Both the position numbers and the translations under genes were made by a program. A model generated the notes under the pieces. It did not search any database. It worked only from the letters and a program-made list of their open reading frames with translations, and was not told the DNA's origin. Of a stretch of 64,000 nt of DNA, positions 11,527 to 22,555 are shown one piece after another (the first letter of the stretch is position 1; each line of letters opens with the position of its first letter). Source of the stretch: Stereocaulon alpinum. Its lineage: Eukaryota; Ascomycota; Lecanoromycetes; Lecanorales; Stereocaulaceae. The stretch spans positions 310,001 through 374,000 of the forward strand of contig JAEUBA010000021.1 in assembly GCA_018257865.1 (NCBI GenBank). Direction: 5' to 3'.

Positions 11527-12878
11527 AGCATCAAAAAGTCTCACATAGCGCTGACTATGATCACCATAGCCGGAAAGCGGCGAATACCGGTCGATTGCGG
11601 TCACCAGCTTCCATATGACGTCCGCAAAAGCTCGATGAAACTACAGCTGTGTATCATAATACGACCTCGACATGATTACACTACTGAGGCTAATGGTCAA
11701 CGCTACTGGGAGATCTATGATATGGTAAGTCAAAATTTCGTGTGTAGCCGATCCCATGTTTCTGTACGGCTTATTTGCAGTAGGGCAAATATGTATGGTT
11801 GATAATGACTAGTATTTAGTAATATAGACCTACGATCAAACTTACGCTCGAATGGACCGCCGAGCTAATGCAACCCCTCAGCAGCAGCATCAAAGACTTT
11901 GAAAGTCTTCAAGCGTGCGATATAGGATCCAATGGCGATCTCAGATCTCCGAGTATTCTATCGAAGTACTGAATTTGCCTCTTGAGACACGTGAATGTCT
12001 CTTCTAAGACATATGGCGGTATTGTTACTCATGACAACCTCGAAAACGCAACTAAAGACACCGTTGTGGTTACTTGGTGTCTCAAAATGGAAGGGGCATA
12101 TCAGAGTTAGCAACTCTACTTCGCCCCACGACTAGATCGGCAACGTCTCTAAGTCTCTCGGTCCCCTTCATTGTTGTTTTCGAAGACTTTTCGACCATTG
12201 TCACCTCCGAGTACAAGACATTTGAATCGCACTCAGCAATCTGTCTCCTAACTCGCCCACCGATCTGTCGCACTTCCACCACCCTCCTGCATGCCAAGCT
12301 AGCTTCAACGCCCGATTACTACCATGGAGGACTTCCTAGCAGAACATCTTATGTCTCGCTTCCCGCAGGATGCATAAACATGTGGGACGCGCCCTGTCCC
12401 TCAAAGCCGGATTGCAGGGGTGTAGTTGGAATGGAAGGCTGCACAGACTACTGCCGATCTTGCCATAGCACCAGGGCGTGCTGAGATGAAAGAGACCGAT
12501 TTATAGATCCTGTCAATCCCACGACCAGTTCTCGATCTCTCCGACTATCGTCCCCGGCAAAATCACACCATCTGACAAGCTCAATAGACCTGTGTCTTCC
12601 CGTTCGTCGCCTCGTCCGCCTTAGCCTTCGCCCTCCTGCAAGCCTTCTTAAACAAGGCAAACAAGTCCATGCCCAATATGGATCACTGACCAGCCAATTT
12701 CGCTCCCAATTGCGAGGCTGCATCGCATATGCATGAATTTGCAGCTGATGATAGGTAAGCCTTTGTTTTAAAAGTTAAACCTGCTCTAGCCTTCCTGCTC
12801 AGCATCAAGTTCCTATTCTCACATGCCTCTATATCGAGTGTGAAGCCTGTTTTTCGACCGCAGAGCCTTTGCAAAAAC
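11527..12878. other. Intergenic, no gene supported
   Basis: Open frames at 12074-12484 (+) and 12448-12723 (-) lack recognisable motifs and consistent flanking splice sites. CT-rich sequence just before 12879 may belong to the zinc-finger gene leader. Confidence 0.45.
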
Positions 12879-13295
12879 ATGTCAAAGTCCACCCCGATGG
12901 CCTACATGCCTGGCCCCTCCGTTGGAAACATTGCTGCCGCTAATGCGCCCACCTTCACTAATGGCTTCAATGGTGCTGTCGCTGCGCCTTATGGCTACCA
13001 CCCTATCGGCCCGCCGGCTGCAGTGACTCGGATCACTGACCCTACTACCAGCGTTGCAGTCAATGCCATTCCGATCAATGGTACAGCAGAGCATCGGCCA
13101 ACCTGCATAACATGTCACCGGGACTTCGGCCGTCAATCCGACCTTGACCGTCATATGAAGATACATCAGCCGGATGAGGAGGTCTTTCATTGTCAAGTGG
13201 CTGCATGTCTGTATAGCAGCGTCCGTGAAGATAAGTGGTTGGAGCATGTGAGACGCCGTCATCAGGCAGGCGGAGTTGCTCCTATCATTTATTGA
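12879..13295 (+). CDS. Short protein with two C2H2 zinc fingers
   Basis: This is a single exon of 138 residues. The ATG at 12879 (MSKSTPMAYMPGPS) is preferred; the frame is open upstream without another ATG. The first half is low-complexity (Ala, Pro, Gly, Asn rich) and probably disordered. The C-terminus has finger 1, CITCHRDFGRQSDLDRHMKIH (C-x2-C-x12-H-x3-H), and a finger-2-like motif, HCQVAACLYSSVREDKWLEH then RRRH, in which two Cys spaced C-x4-C are followed by two His (EHVRRRH). The arrangement is that of small fungal C2H2 proteins of unknown target; DNA binding is inferred from the fold only. It converges on the CCDC174 homologue, with 164 bp between the two stop codons. Confidence 0.72.
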   Translation: MSKSTPMAYMPGPSVGNIAAANAPTFTNGFNGAVAAPYGYHPIGPPAAVTRITDPTTSVAVNAIPINGTAEHRPTCITCHRDFGRQSDLDRHMKIHQPDEEVFHCQVAACLYSSVREDKWLEHVRRRHQAGGVAPIIY

Positions 13296-13459
13296 CTGTC
13301 ATGCTCCTTTTCTGGCTATTCTGTTGGGTTGGTGTGTAGCACATGGCGGGAGGGAGGAGCGGAATCTGTCGGGGATTTGGGCCACTGAGTCCGAGTATTC
13401 TTTCCAAGCAAGATGACGAGCATAGGAATTCAAGTAAAAAGTCCCGAATAAATCACATC

Positions 13460-14506
13460 TCACACTCCATCCAACCCATCCAAAAACCTCTCCGCCAACC
13501 TCTCCTCCCTCTTCCGCGCAATAACCCTCCTCCTCTCCTCCACAACCCTCTTCTTCTCCTCCTTCCTCTCCTCCCTCTCAGCTCTAACCCTCTCCGTCTC
13601 CTCCCTCTCCTTCCCCAACGCATCCATCTCTTCTTTCCGCCCCTTACTATTCTGACTGAACGCATAAAAACCCACACCTTTGCTCCGAACTTCTTTACTA
13701 GCATCATAATGCACTTCATCAGGCGGCGTCATGCTTCTATCTCTCTTCTGCGCCAAGTGGGCCATTTGAGACGCTATGGGTGCGTCGGGATTAAATGCAG
13801 CGGACTGCACTGTGTCGCCGTAGATTAAATTCTCAGGCCTATCCGGGCGAGCTGAGTATGTAGCTAATTCTTCTTTCGCGTACGCTTGTGCGTTTCTCTG
13901 TCGTAGCTCGCGCGCTGCTTCTGCCCTCGTGCCGCGCCGTAGGCGGCCGAATTCGTCTTCGTATTCTACGAGCTCTTCTTCGCTGTCCGCGCCGTCTCCG
14001 TCGTCGGAGGATGTGTCGTAGTTTGGTTCGCGCCCTGATTCGACTTCTTCGGCCCATTTCCGGTCGAAGTCTACGAGGGCGTTTTCTTCTTTGTTCATGT
14101 CTCGGCCGGTGGTGGGGGGGACGTAATCTCCTCGCTTCATGCTGGCGTATAGTCGAGCTTTTTCTTCCATTTTTCTCTTTGAGCGGTGGAGTGTGGCTGC
14201 GTCGATTGCTTCGGTGGTTTGGGCGTGGGTTTGGGGGCGGGAGAGCGCATCGTCTGAGGCTGAGGTTGAGATGTCGGCTAAGGCGCGCTTTTTTGTGCCG
14301 GCGTTGTGGGAGGTGAAGATTGAGTCGCGGGGGTTTTTGGAGGGGCGGGGACGGCCGCCTGTTGGTTTGGCTGTGTTTGTGGAGGAGGGGGCGGAGAGGA
14401 GAGATGTGAGGGTTGAGGTGAAGGTGAGGGAGCTGGCTGTTGGTGGGGGTGGGGGTTTGGATGATTTGGGTCGGGGGAGACCGTAGAGGGAAGGGTTGGA
14501 TGTCAT
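13460..14506 (-). CDS. CCDC174 family protein (putative RNA-processing factor)
   Basis: This is a single exon of 348 residues (start MTSNPSLYGLPRPKSS). A Pro/Ser/Thr-rich N-terminus is followed by LHRSKRKMEEKARLYASMKRGDYVPP, an acidic stretch (DTSSDDGDGADSEEELVEYEDEFGR) and the conserved DEFGRLRRGTRAEA block resembling the GRSR-type segment of CCDC174 proteins. GVGFYAFSQ and a very charged Glu/Arg/Lys coiled coil close the protein. Family members are nuclear and have been connected with the exon-junction complex in animals; the fungal role is unknown to me. It is divergently transcribed from hom6 across 232 bp. Confidence 0.75.
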   Translation of the reverse strand: MTSNPSLYGLPRPKSSKPPPPPTASSLTFTSTLTSLLSAPSSTNTAKPTGGRPRPSKNPRDSIFTSHNAGTKKRALADISTSASDDALSRPQTHAQTTEAIDAATLHRSKRKMEEKARLYASMKRGDYVPPTTGRDMNKEENALVDFDRKWAEEVESGREPNYDTSSDDGDGADSEEELVEYEDEFGRLRRGTRAEAARELRQRNAQAYAKEELATYSARPDRPENLIYGDTVQSAAFNPDAPIASQMAHLAQKRDRSMTPPDEVHYDASKEVRSKGVGFYAFSQNSKGRKEEMDALGKEREETERVRAEREERKEEKKRVVEERRRVIARKREERLAERFLDGLDGV

Positions 14507-14738
14507 GATTGGTGTATAAACAGTTGTTGAGGTTTGGAAAAAGTTGGCGTCAAGCCTGTGCTGTAGATGTTGAGTCTGTCATTGGTTATGATGTTGTCTG
14601 GCGGGCTTTGATGGTATTGAGTGAGTGCTGGGTTGTAAAAGTGAAGAATTGTAGGGCTGAGTCCCACATTCCCTGGATGGAAAGCTTTGTGAAACGGCAC
14701 AATCGAATAGCATCTTTATAATTTTGGGCAACTCCAAG
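14507..14738. promoter_or_regulatory. Divergent promoter, CCDC174 homologue / hom6, with two TGAGTC cores
   Basis: The 232 bp between the start codons contain TGAGTC at 14571-14576 and at 14658-14663. These match six of seven bases of the Gcn4/Cpc1 site TGASTCA. Control by general amino-acid starvation fits a threonine/methionine pathway gene, but binding is inference. Confidence 0.4.
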
Positions 14739-16184
14739 ATGACGGGAGATATGATACATATAGCGGTCGTAGGTGAGTAGCGGATCAGCACCTTGTTCGC
14801 TCTTTCCTGCACTCCTTCAAAGCATTTCTGCAAATTGCTCCTTCTTTCTGTGGATTGAAAATCCAGGATATGATAGAAAAAAAATTATGTATTGCTATTC
14901 TTTAAACTTAGATGCCGTGAATCCAGGTCACGCTATCGTATATCTGTTCATGAAGCTGTTCTCTTATCTCATCCTTGAAACCTACCATAGAATACCCCTT
15001 TTTTACAATCATTCTTCGCTTTCCCCTCATTTATGTACTGACCTTCCCCAGGCGCCGGCGGCGTAGGTAGCCACTTCCTCAATCAGCTCAACCTCCTAAG
15101 CAAAAGCTATCCCAACGTAATTCTCGTCCTAATCTCCCGCTCAACCAAATCTCTCCGCGCCCTTGACCCTCAGAAAGGCCTCTCACTTGAAAGTTGGGAG
15201 AAAGATCTCAAAGCCAGCACTTTGCCTGCACTATCTATCGAACAAACGATCCATTTTCTGACAGAACTACCCGGAAGCTGCGTCCTTGTCGATAACACCA
15301 GCAATCAGGACGTTGCAAATGCCTATCCCGAGTTCTTGCGCAGAGGTATTAGTGTTGTGACGCCTAACAAGAAGGCATTTAGCGGGGGTTTGAGCTTATG
15401 GAAGGGCATTCAGGAAGCGGCGTATAGACCGCAGCCGGGGCATGATACTAAGGGTTTGGTCTATCACGAATCGTCTGTTGGGGCCGGACTACCGATCATC
15501 TCAACGCTCAAAGATCTCATTGATACAGGAGACAAGGTGCTGAAGATTGAGGGAGTCTTTTCAGGGACTATGAGTTTTCTATTCAACAATTTTGCGCCTG
15601 TCAATGGCGAGGGTGGGAAGTGGAGCGCTGAGGTGAAGAAGGCGAAGGAGGCGGGGTTCACGGAGCCGGATCCTAGGGATGATCTGAATGGTGTTGATGT
15701 AGCGAGGAAGTTGGTTATCTTGGCTCGTATCTGTGGATTGGATATTGAAAGTACGGATGCTTTTCCTGTGCAGAGTCTTATTCCAACAGAGCTCGAGAGT
15801 GTGAAGAGCGGAGACGAGTTTTTGGAGAAGCTGCCACAGTTTGATAGTTCAATGGAGGAAGTGAGGAATGAAGCTGTGAAAGAAGGGAAAGTTGTCAGAT
15901 TTGTGGGTAGTATCGATGTTGGGAAGAAAGCGTTGAAGGTCGGATTGGAAAAGTTTGATAAGAGCCATCCGATTGCGGGGTTGAAGGGAAGTGACAACAT
16001 TGTAAGCTTCTATACGCAGAGATATGGGTCAAATCCATTGGTTGTGCAGGGTGCTGGGTAGGTCTTTTCGTCTTGGTGCTTTCGAAATCACGAGTTGCTA
16101 ACGGTTACGTGCAGGGCTGGAGGTGCTGTTACTGCCATGGGTGTCACGGCGGATCTAATAAAGGTCATTCAACGGCTTTCATGA
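14739..16184 (+). CDS. hom6: Homoserine dehydrogenase
   Basis: The enzyme catalyses NAD(P)H-dependent reduction of aspartate semialdehyde to homoserine, the branch point to threonine and methionine. Exons are 14739-14772 (34 bp), 15052-16057 and 16115-16184; introns are 279 and 57 bp. The total is 369 residues, close to yeast Hom6 (359). The nucleotide-binding glycine loop VVGAGGVGSHF is split by the first intron (IAVVG / GAGGVG). The substrate site PNKKAFSGGLSLW, the catalytic block GFTEPDPRDDLNGVDVARK with the conserved Asp and Lys, and the C-terminal QGAGAGGAVTAMGVTADLIK all match fungal Hom6. The start is the ATG 11 codons before the loop. The first intron is unusually long for this genome. 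Confidence 0.93.
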
Positions 16185-17170
16185 CCAATATGTGGTTCAC
16201 TAATTCACAAGTGCTTGAAGCTTGCATTGGTTATATAGATCTGGGATAAGTCCTACTTCATCTGCTCCTCGGTGAACGAGAAAGGTACCCACTCTGCGAT
16301 TCGAGTCTTGCTTGTGGTGACACAGTCGCCCTTTCTGCGTCAGTCGAGGGGTAGTAGCCACTTCGAAACGCGCAATGCTGGTCGCGAGGATGGGAATCAA
16401 GAAAAAGCTAGCTTCAGTCTAGGAGTATCTAACAGTACTCGCAGCTAACAAAAGTCAAGTTTGACGCGCAAAGTGAGTAGTGTCGATGCTTTGGTACAAT
16501 CTTTATCTTAATTTTGATTTGGTGGCAACCGAGAAGAAGCAAGTTCATCAAGGGGACCTTCATAGAGCTACGGATGAAATTTGCTAGAAGCTGCATAAGA
16601 CCTAGCGCCGCAATTCTCGATATATAGCTATTCGCCGAAGATGGCTTGCCGGAATGCTACTTATGATCTCCAAGACAAATCATAGCCAGCTCTCCAGTGT
16701 CAGAACTTGCATTGTACCGACTCCCTCGGACCGTTTATTACTTCATAACAACAACCGATGTTCCGTCCTCTCCCGTGCTTGGAGGGACGAATCTACAGTT
16801 TCCTAAAATTCAGCACAAGAGTCCAAGCCTAGTAGCTCTAGTAGGTAACGGAAAACTTACGCATATTGTAGCATCTCAGGCTCTGAGCAACCATGCTGGA
16901 CACGTCTGGTCTGCCGCTAGTATCTTGTTCCATACTAGCAAGGTTGTTAGACTCTTATTGTAATTTCCATAAAGGGCCCGGGGAGGCACTCCATGGCAGG
17001 ACCGCGCGATTTTCGCTAAAATCTAACGATCACGGAGGGCCGAAAGCCCGTCGAAGGCACCGATGGTCCGACAAAAGTCTCTCTAGAGGCGAGCGTAGCA
17101 TCGTATGGTCCCTGTTTAGACGGATTGCGGGTAGTCATTGTATGGGCTAGTTCGTACCGCAGGGCAATCT
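16185..17170. other. Intergenic, no gene seen
   Basis: No coding pattern or RNA gene is recognised. The stretch 16970-17110 is more GC-rich than its surroundings, with several short inverted motifs such as GGGCCC, but nothing that I can name. Confidence 0.4.
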
Positions 17171-18373
17171 TCAGTGAATAGCTAATGCGTCCAATGAACG
17201 TAGACTTCTCTCCTCAGCTTCTTCCAAACCTTGCGATTTCGGTTCTCGATCCGATGTAGCAAGTGATCCTACTTCCCAGCTAAAGTTCTTTCGTAGATGA
17301 TCCATGAGCCAGCACGCGTCGGCTTGACGACCAGACTCAAGAAGCACCTCGATGGTCTTCAACGCCATAGGGACGATATTTTGACGTTTCTTTGATCGCA
17401 AGCTATCACATGATACTGTTACAAAGTATCCCAAAGCTATATCAGGGTCTGGTATCTTTGCAAGATGTACCCAATGACAGCCAGACATCAATGTGTTGGG
17501 CTTGCTCAAGGTCCCGGAGGCTTCCATGAAAGATCTGATCGTGCTATCCTGTATGGCTGTAGCCCTGGGGATCCCCTTGAGCGCATTCTTGAGCGCATTC
17601 GTCAGGTACCAAGCGGCAAGCTTGTGTGTCGGATTCCGATCCTTCCTCCCATATTCGTTGGCGGATCGAATGAAAAGGGCGATCGCAGCATCAAGACCAT
17701 CTCCTACAATAATTTCAGATCTGACTAATTGGAGCAGCAGCATACTGTAGTCTCTGTGCTTTGAGGCGGCTTGCGAGAGGTAGGATGTACGAGTCCAGTC
17801 CAGGCGGAGGTGGTCGAACCAAGTCCAAACCCGGTCATGCCGCTTCTCCGCAACAAGAAAGGGTACGATGAGCCTGATGAAATCTGGGTTTCCTAGAAAT
17901 GCACCACATTCATCGGCCCCAGAAGACCATAGCCACTGAATCACGATCGACCCTATCCGAGAAGTCCTCAGTGCCTCGACATGTACAGCGGCAGACGACA
18001 TACAGCAGCTATTGTATTCAGCTTGGAGGCAAAGGATCGCCGATTGTAGTGTCGCTGTTCCGGCAACAATCTGTTCTTTGAATAAATCCACAGGCCGCTT
18101 CACCAGGATTTGCCCAACCCCTAGGTGGTTGCCAACTTTCCCATGACGAGTCGAAGAAGACACTGTAATATCAGTAGGTTTGGCCTCGAAAAGCGGATTA
18201 GACAGGATTGAATACAGGTGGTCGCTGGTGTGGTCTGCCACCGTGGTCGGATGGTGGCGATCGAGCTCCTGTTTGAAAGAGGTGTTGATAAGGGCGAGAA
18301 GGCGCTGAGATTCTCGTGGCGACATAGGTAGAGGAGGGTGTAGCTTCGTAATCGCTCTCCACCTGCCGGCCAT
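17171..18373 (-). CDS. Conserved fungal protein of unknown function (helical)
   Basis: This is a single exon of 400 residues. The start is the ATG at 18373 (MAGRWRAITKLHPPLPMSPRES), since the frame further upstream lacks an ATG. The opening SPRESQRLLALINTSFKQELDRHHP and the later SDHLYSILSNPLF are a pattern I associate with a conserved filamentous-fungal family without assigned function. The remainder is predicted to be helix-rich with repeat-like spacing (RTSRIGSIVIQWLWSSG; PFLVAEKRHDRVWTWFDHLR; ATAIQDSTIRSFMEASG; LLESGRQADACWLMDHLRKN), as in TPR/PPR-type solenoids. There is no obvious signal peptide; the Arg- and Lys-containing N-terminus without acidic residues until about residue 22 could allow mitochondrial import. 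Function is not assigned. Confidence 0.7.
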   Translation of the reverse strand: MAGRWRAITKLHPPLPMSPRESQRLLALINTSFKQELDRHHPTTVADHTSDHLYSILSNPLFEAKPTDITVSSSTRHGKVGNHLGVGQILVKRPVDLFKEQIVAGTATLQSAILCLQAEYNSCCMSSAAVHVEALRTSRIGSIVIQWLWSSGADECGAFLGNPDFIRLIVPFLVAEKRHDRVWTWFDHLRLDWTRTSYLSQAASKHRDYSMLLLQLVRSEIIVGDGLDAAIALFIRSANEYGRKDRNPTHKLAAWYLTNALKNALKGIPRATAIQDSTIRSFMEASGTLSKPNTLMSGCHWVHLAKIPDPDIALGYFVTVSCDSLRSKKRQNIVPMALKTIEVLLESGRQADACWLMDHLRKNFSWEVGSLATSDREPKSQGLEEAEERSLRSLDALAIH

Positions 18374-18938
18374 CTTGGCCGTCACCTTTGGTTGATCAGT
18401 AGATCACTTGGGCAAGGCGAGCGTTGTGGATAGTCTGTCCGGTCGAATACCTGGGCCGCATCCACTAAGAAGACTGAAGTCGGTGGAAGTTCATCTGCAC
18501 TGAGAAACGAACAATCGTCTCACATTGGCACTTTGGCACTTGAGTGATGATGATGGTTGAGTGCCACCAGTGTCATTGATGGTGAGGGATGGATATACGG
18601 GCGTGTCTCCGTATGAGAGGCTCAAAGCGCCAAGCCACTTGAATCCTACGCTAAAATACTTGCACGCGCGCTTCAATTTGACAGTCGTGACAGCAGACAG
18701 ACCATGTTTCTAAGATCATACAACTCCTCCAATCTTTATCATTGCTCTTCCCTTTAAACACTTCTCTGTCTCGCCATCCTCACCAAGTGAGTGGGACTCT
18801 CCGATTTGCCTTCTTCGTCCGCCAATCTACGCTTCTACAATTCGAGACCAGATAGCTCGTTTGTGGAAGACTGGAAGCACAGACCTTCATCTTACACCCC
18901 CATACCTCCTCCAGAAACACACATCGAATATTGCCCCC
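18374..18938. promoter_or_regulatory. Divergent intergenic region upstream of def1
   Basis: The sequence before 18939 is pyrimidine-rich (CTCCAATCTTTATCATTGCTCTTCCCTTT, about 18726-18754), as in leaders of well-expressed fungal genes. No other feature is resolved. Confidence 0.4.
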
Positions 18939-21900
18939 ATGTCGGAAGTGAAATCAAGGTCTTCAGCCCCTAGAGGCAGAGGCTCTAGTCGCGGCGGCCG
19001 CGGAGGGTTCAGCAGTCGAGGCGGGCGAGGCGGAAGCCGACAAATGAATGGGACCAGGCCAGATATTGCCGCAGATACACCCAGCTACGAGGATGAGGGA
19101 GAGATTGGCGAAGTGAAGAAGGCGTACGCTCCCAGTATTAACACCGTCAAGGAGATGTTCCCAGATTGGACGGACGAGGATATTGCCTTTGCATTGCAAG
19201 AGACAGATGGCGATTTGGCAGCTACTATTGAACGCATTTCAGAAGGCACGTTGCTCCTACTTGCCGAGTTGTCTAGCAGTTTCTTCATGCTAGAAGCTAA
19301 TTGTAACATGCAGGCAACATCTCCCAATGGGGCGAGGTGAAGAAGAAGTCAAAAGACCGATCTCAGCCCAAGCCCAAAGAGCCGTTGGGCGCTCCTACAG
19401 AACCTCCGACTACTTCGTCTCGTGGCGGTCGTGGAAGAGGTGGCTTCGAAGGCACCCGTGGAGGTCGCGGCCGTACTTCAGATCGTGGACGTGCAACATC
19501 TCGAGGTGGCAGAGGTGGTTTGACCAATGGCACACGGGCCAACCACGCTGCTAAGGTCGATGAGGCACCTGCAGTGGAAAATCCTACATGGGATACACCA
19601 GCCACAGAGACGGCCACGGGAAGCTGGGACTCGGGGAATACAGAGAGCACGAACTTGGATTCGTCCTGGGAGCACGTCTCGACAGATGCTGTGCCAACTC
19701 CTACAGCAGAGCCTCCGAAACCCAGCTCGAAACCAGATGGTACTCGAAGCTGGGCCAGCATGTTCAGCAAGCCTGCACCTGCACCCGCCCCGGCCAAGGT
19801 ACCTAAGCAAGCACCCAGTCACGAAGCTCCTATCGAGACATCAGTGGCAGTTACATCGATACCCGCAGCCACAGACATGGTTGGTCTACCTCCGCCCCCT
19901 ATGAATGAGACCTCGGAGATCCCCAACACTCCACCTGCTTCCGATATGGTCGTTTCTGATCCACCAGCAAACATAACGCCATCAAAGGATGAGTTGACAG
20001 AGACGAACCTTGAACAGGTCGAGGATACATCCGGCCCGCCTCTTACGGCTACGGCAGCCAGTACCGTGGCAAGCACTATAGATCCGCAAAGTGCAGCAGG
20101 AAACCAGCAACAAAGCTCGCGACCGCCTCTTGGCGGATTCGCTACTAGTGCATACAAAGCAACCGGTTTGCCTGGCATGGGAGGACGCTCGGCTAGCTAC
20201 CAGCGAAAGATCCTGGAGCAGCAAGAAGCAGTGGTGATGCCAGGAAAGCATGCTGTCGATAGAGCCGCGGTCCAATTTGGGAGCATGGGCTTGAGCGGGA
20301 CTACCGACGATGTAGATGTCGATAGTGATCGAGAGGATGCCGAGACTCGAGCTCAACCACCCCAACACTCACCAATCGCACCTCGAGCTGCTCTTCCACC
20401 AGCACCACAGCAGCAAGCACCGCAGGCTCCGATTGATGCGCACCCAGCACCCCGACAAGCTCCAGGCTTACCTCCTCTACATCCACAACCCTCAATGCCC
20501 AGTCAACCTTTGCCAGGCGAAGCAGGCGTACCTCCACAACCTCCTCAATCTAGTTATCCATACAACAATCGCTATGGTCCTCAGGCTGGTCAGCAGGAGC
20601 TTTCTGCGCCAGCACAAAAGGCGTATGAGCCATTCGGTCAGCAGATGCAGCAGTCTCAGTACGACGGCTATCCTTCTTCCCAGGCACAGTCCCAACCACC
20701 CACCCAGGCCCAAGCTCAACAGGGCGCATATTCGTCCGCTGCAAACGACATGTCCTCTTACTACACGTCTGACAATCAGAGAAATGCTTATCAGAATAGC
20801 TATTACGGAAATTACGGCCAACCCTCGCAGCAAAATGCGCAGGATACGGCCCCGTCTCAGCAGCGAGGGGGAGGCGCATTTGGCTCGTCTGCACCAGAGC
20901 AGAGCTCCCAGAATCCCACCAGCGGAGCTCACTCCCAGCCACAGAACCGTTACGGGCAGACCGCAGAAGCTCAGGCCAGTGGCAACTCGACCCCGAATCC
21001 CTCGCTTGTGGGTCAGCCACAGCCGAATCAACCCCACCAAATGCTTCAGCAGCAAGCTCAAGGCCAGGCTGGAGGTCAGCATGCATACCCTTATGGGCAT
21101 CCATACCACTATCCGAGCCAGTACTATTCGTACATGAACCAAGTAAGTAACAATCATCCATATGGCCGTGATCGTCCGATGTTTGACGACGTCCGCCGTC
21201 AATATGATGATCAGTATCTTACACACAATACTCAGTTCGGGTATGGTGGCGGTCAGGGTGGCTACGGAGGAGGACCATTCGGAGGTGCTGGCGGCAAGCA
21301 AGGGATGTATGGACAGGCCCATCAAGGATACGGCATGAACCCGCAGACGTCCTATGATCAGCATTCCTCTTCACCAGCCAACACTGGACCATTCGGCCAG
21401 CAAACGGCATCCGGAAGAGACAGTGCTGTTACAGGGAGTCTTGGGAGCTATGCACGTTCTGGATCGGCTCAACCATCGGACAACCAGCAATACTCTGGAT
21501 CCGGTGCCAATCATCACGCTAGTGCACCTGACGTCTTTGCCCGTTCTTCATCTGGATATCCAGGACAGAACTCGGGGCTTGGATCCGCTATGGGCCAGCA
21601 AGGAGGGAATGAGGACTCGCTTCGTGGTTTTAATGAACCCTCCAAAGTGCCTGGCGGTCCGAGTCCTGCTCTCGGTCAACCTGGCGGACGCCCAGGTTCG
21701 GCTGCAAATGTACCAGGCCAATCTGGGTTACCTCCTCCGCAAGGTCAAAACCAGGGACAGCAAGGCTACGGCGGCTACATGGGTCATCAAATGCACGGCC
21801 AGCAAGGTTCACAATATGGTGGTGGACCAGGCGGCTTAGGAGGACACCACCAGTACGGTGGCCAGAATCACCAGGCTGGTGGCTACGGAGGCTATGGAGC

Positions 21901-21970
21901 TGGCTACGGCACAAGTTCCTACGGCAACATCAATCGTGGCGGATGGAATACCGCCAACTATGGGCATTAA
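18939..21970 (+). CDS. def1: RNA polymerase II degradation factor 1 (Def1), CUE-domain protein
   Basis: Def1 promotes ubiquitylation and removal of stalled RNA polymerase II after DNA damage. Exons are 18939-19245 and 19314-21970, 987 residues. The N-terminus is RGG-rich (residues 11-34); the CUE domain spans about 66-105 (SINTVKEMFPDWTDEDIAFA, then QETDGDLAATIERISEG); NISQWGEVKKKSKD follows, with a second RGG block at about 138-171. Most of the rest is Gln/Pro/Gly/Ser/Tyr-rich low complexity. A conserved island YSYMNQVSNNHPYGRDRP, MFDDVRRQYDDQY lies around 21130-21220, where GTAAGT is coding rather than a donor. The 68 bp intron starts GCACGT: only a GC donor restores the frame into NISQWGEV. 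Long antisense frames here arise from the repetitive composition. Confidence 0.88.
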
Positions 21971-22555
21971 TGAAAATTTTACCACCAAAAAGCCTGGCAT
22001 ACACACACACGTGGTTTGCCTGAGCAAATGTTTTCTATCTTGAGCTTGCACTCTTCTCTCTCTCGCGAACAATATTTAAGCCTGGTCAGCATCTTTCGGA
22101 GCTAGCTGATTAATATGAATTGACTCTTGAGAGGGTTTCGTTATGATCTCCAATGGGGGAGCCATACTTGTATTTTAGTCGAAAACAAAGGAAATGTGAT
22201 TGTCTATGAAGACAAGATGAGGCTTTTTGCCCATTACTTTTAACTTTATTACTTTTGTGCTACTGTACGCCATGCCTGTTTTCAAGTGATAATGAGATGC
22301 ATCTTGCGCAGGAAACATACTCTGCTGATTTGATTCCAGCCTAGTCGCGCGGCGCGTCAGAAAGCAAGAGTCTTTGTGAATGGCCAATGGGTAATTCCCA
22401 CTGCGTAATGCTGATTTCAAAAAAGGAACAATCAATGAATATGACCGAGATATTGAAAATGGCTACGAATCGACCGAGATCTCACAAAGCCATACATGGC
22501 GTATGTATACAGTCTCCATCCAGCCATCAGCGGCATCGCACCTTCAACCTGCCTA
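21971..22555. other. Intergenic between convergent def1 and the G6PD gene
   Basis: This is mostly 3' untranslated sequence of both genes. AT-rich motifs such as TTAACTTTATTACTTTTG (about 22240) could serve in 3' end formation. No gene is seen. Confidence 0.4.

Noticed and set aside
13888..14486. Plus-strand open frames over the CCDC174 homologue
   Set aside because: Antisense of Glu/Arg/Ser-rich codons; the minus-strand protein has family motifs and explains the lack of stops.
21134..21210. GTAAGT within def1 as an intron donor
   Set aside because: The frame continues through the conserved NQVSNNHPYGRDRPMFDD island, so it is coding.
20492..21364. 290-residue open frame antisense to def1
   Set aside because: It is a shadow of Gln/Pro/Gly-rich low-complexity coding sequence; its hydrophobic Leu/Ile/Arg content mirrors the sense codons and it has no domain.
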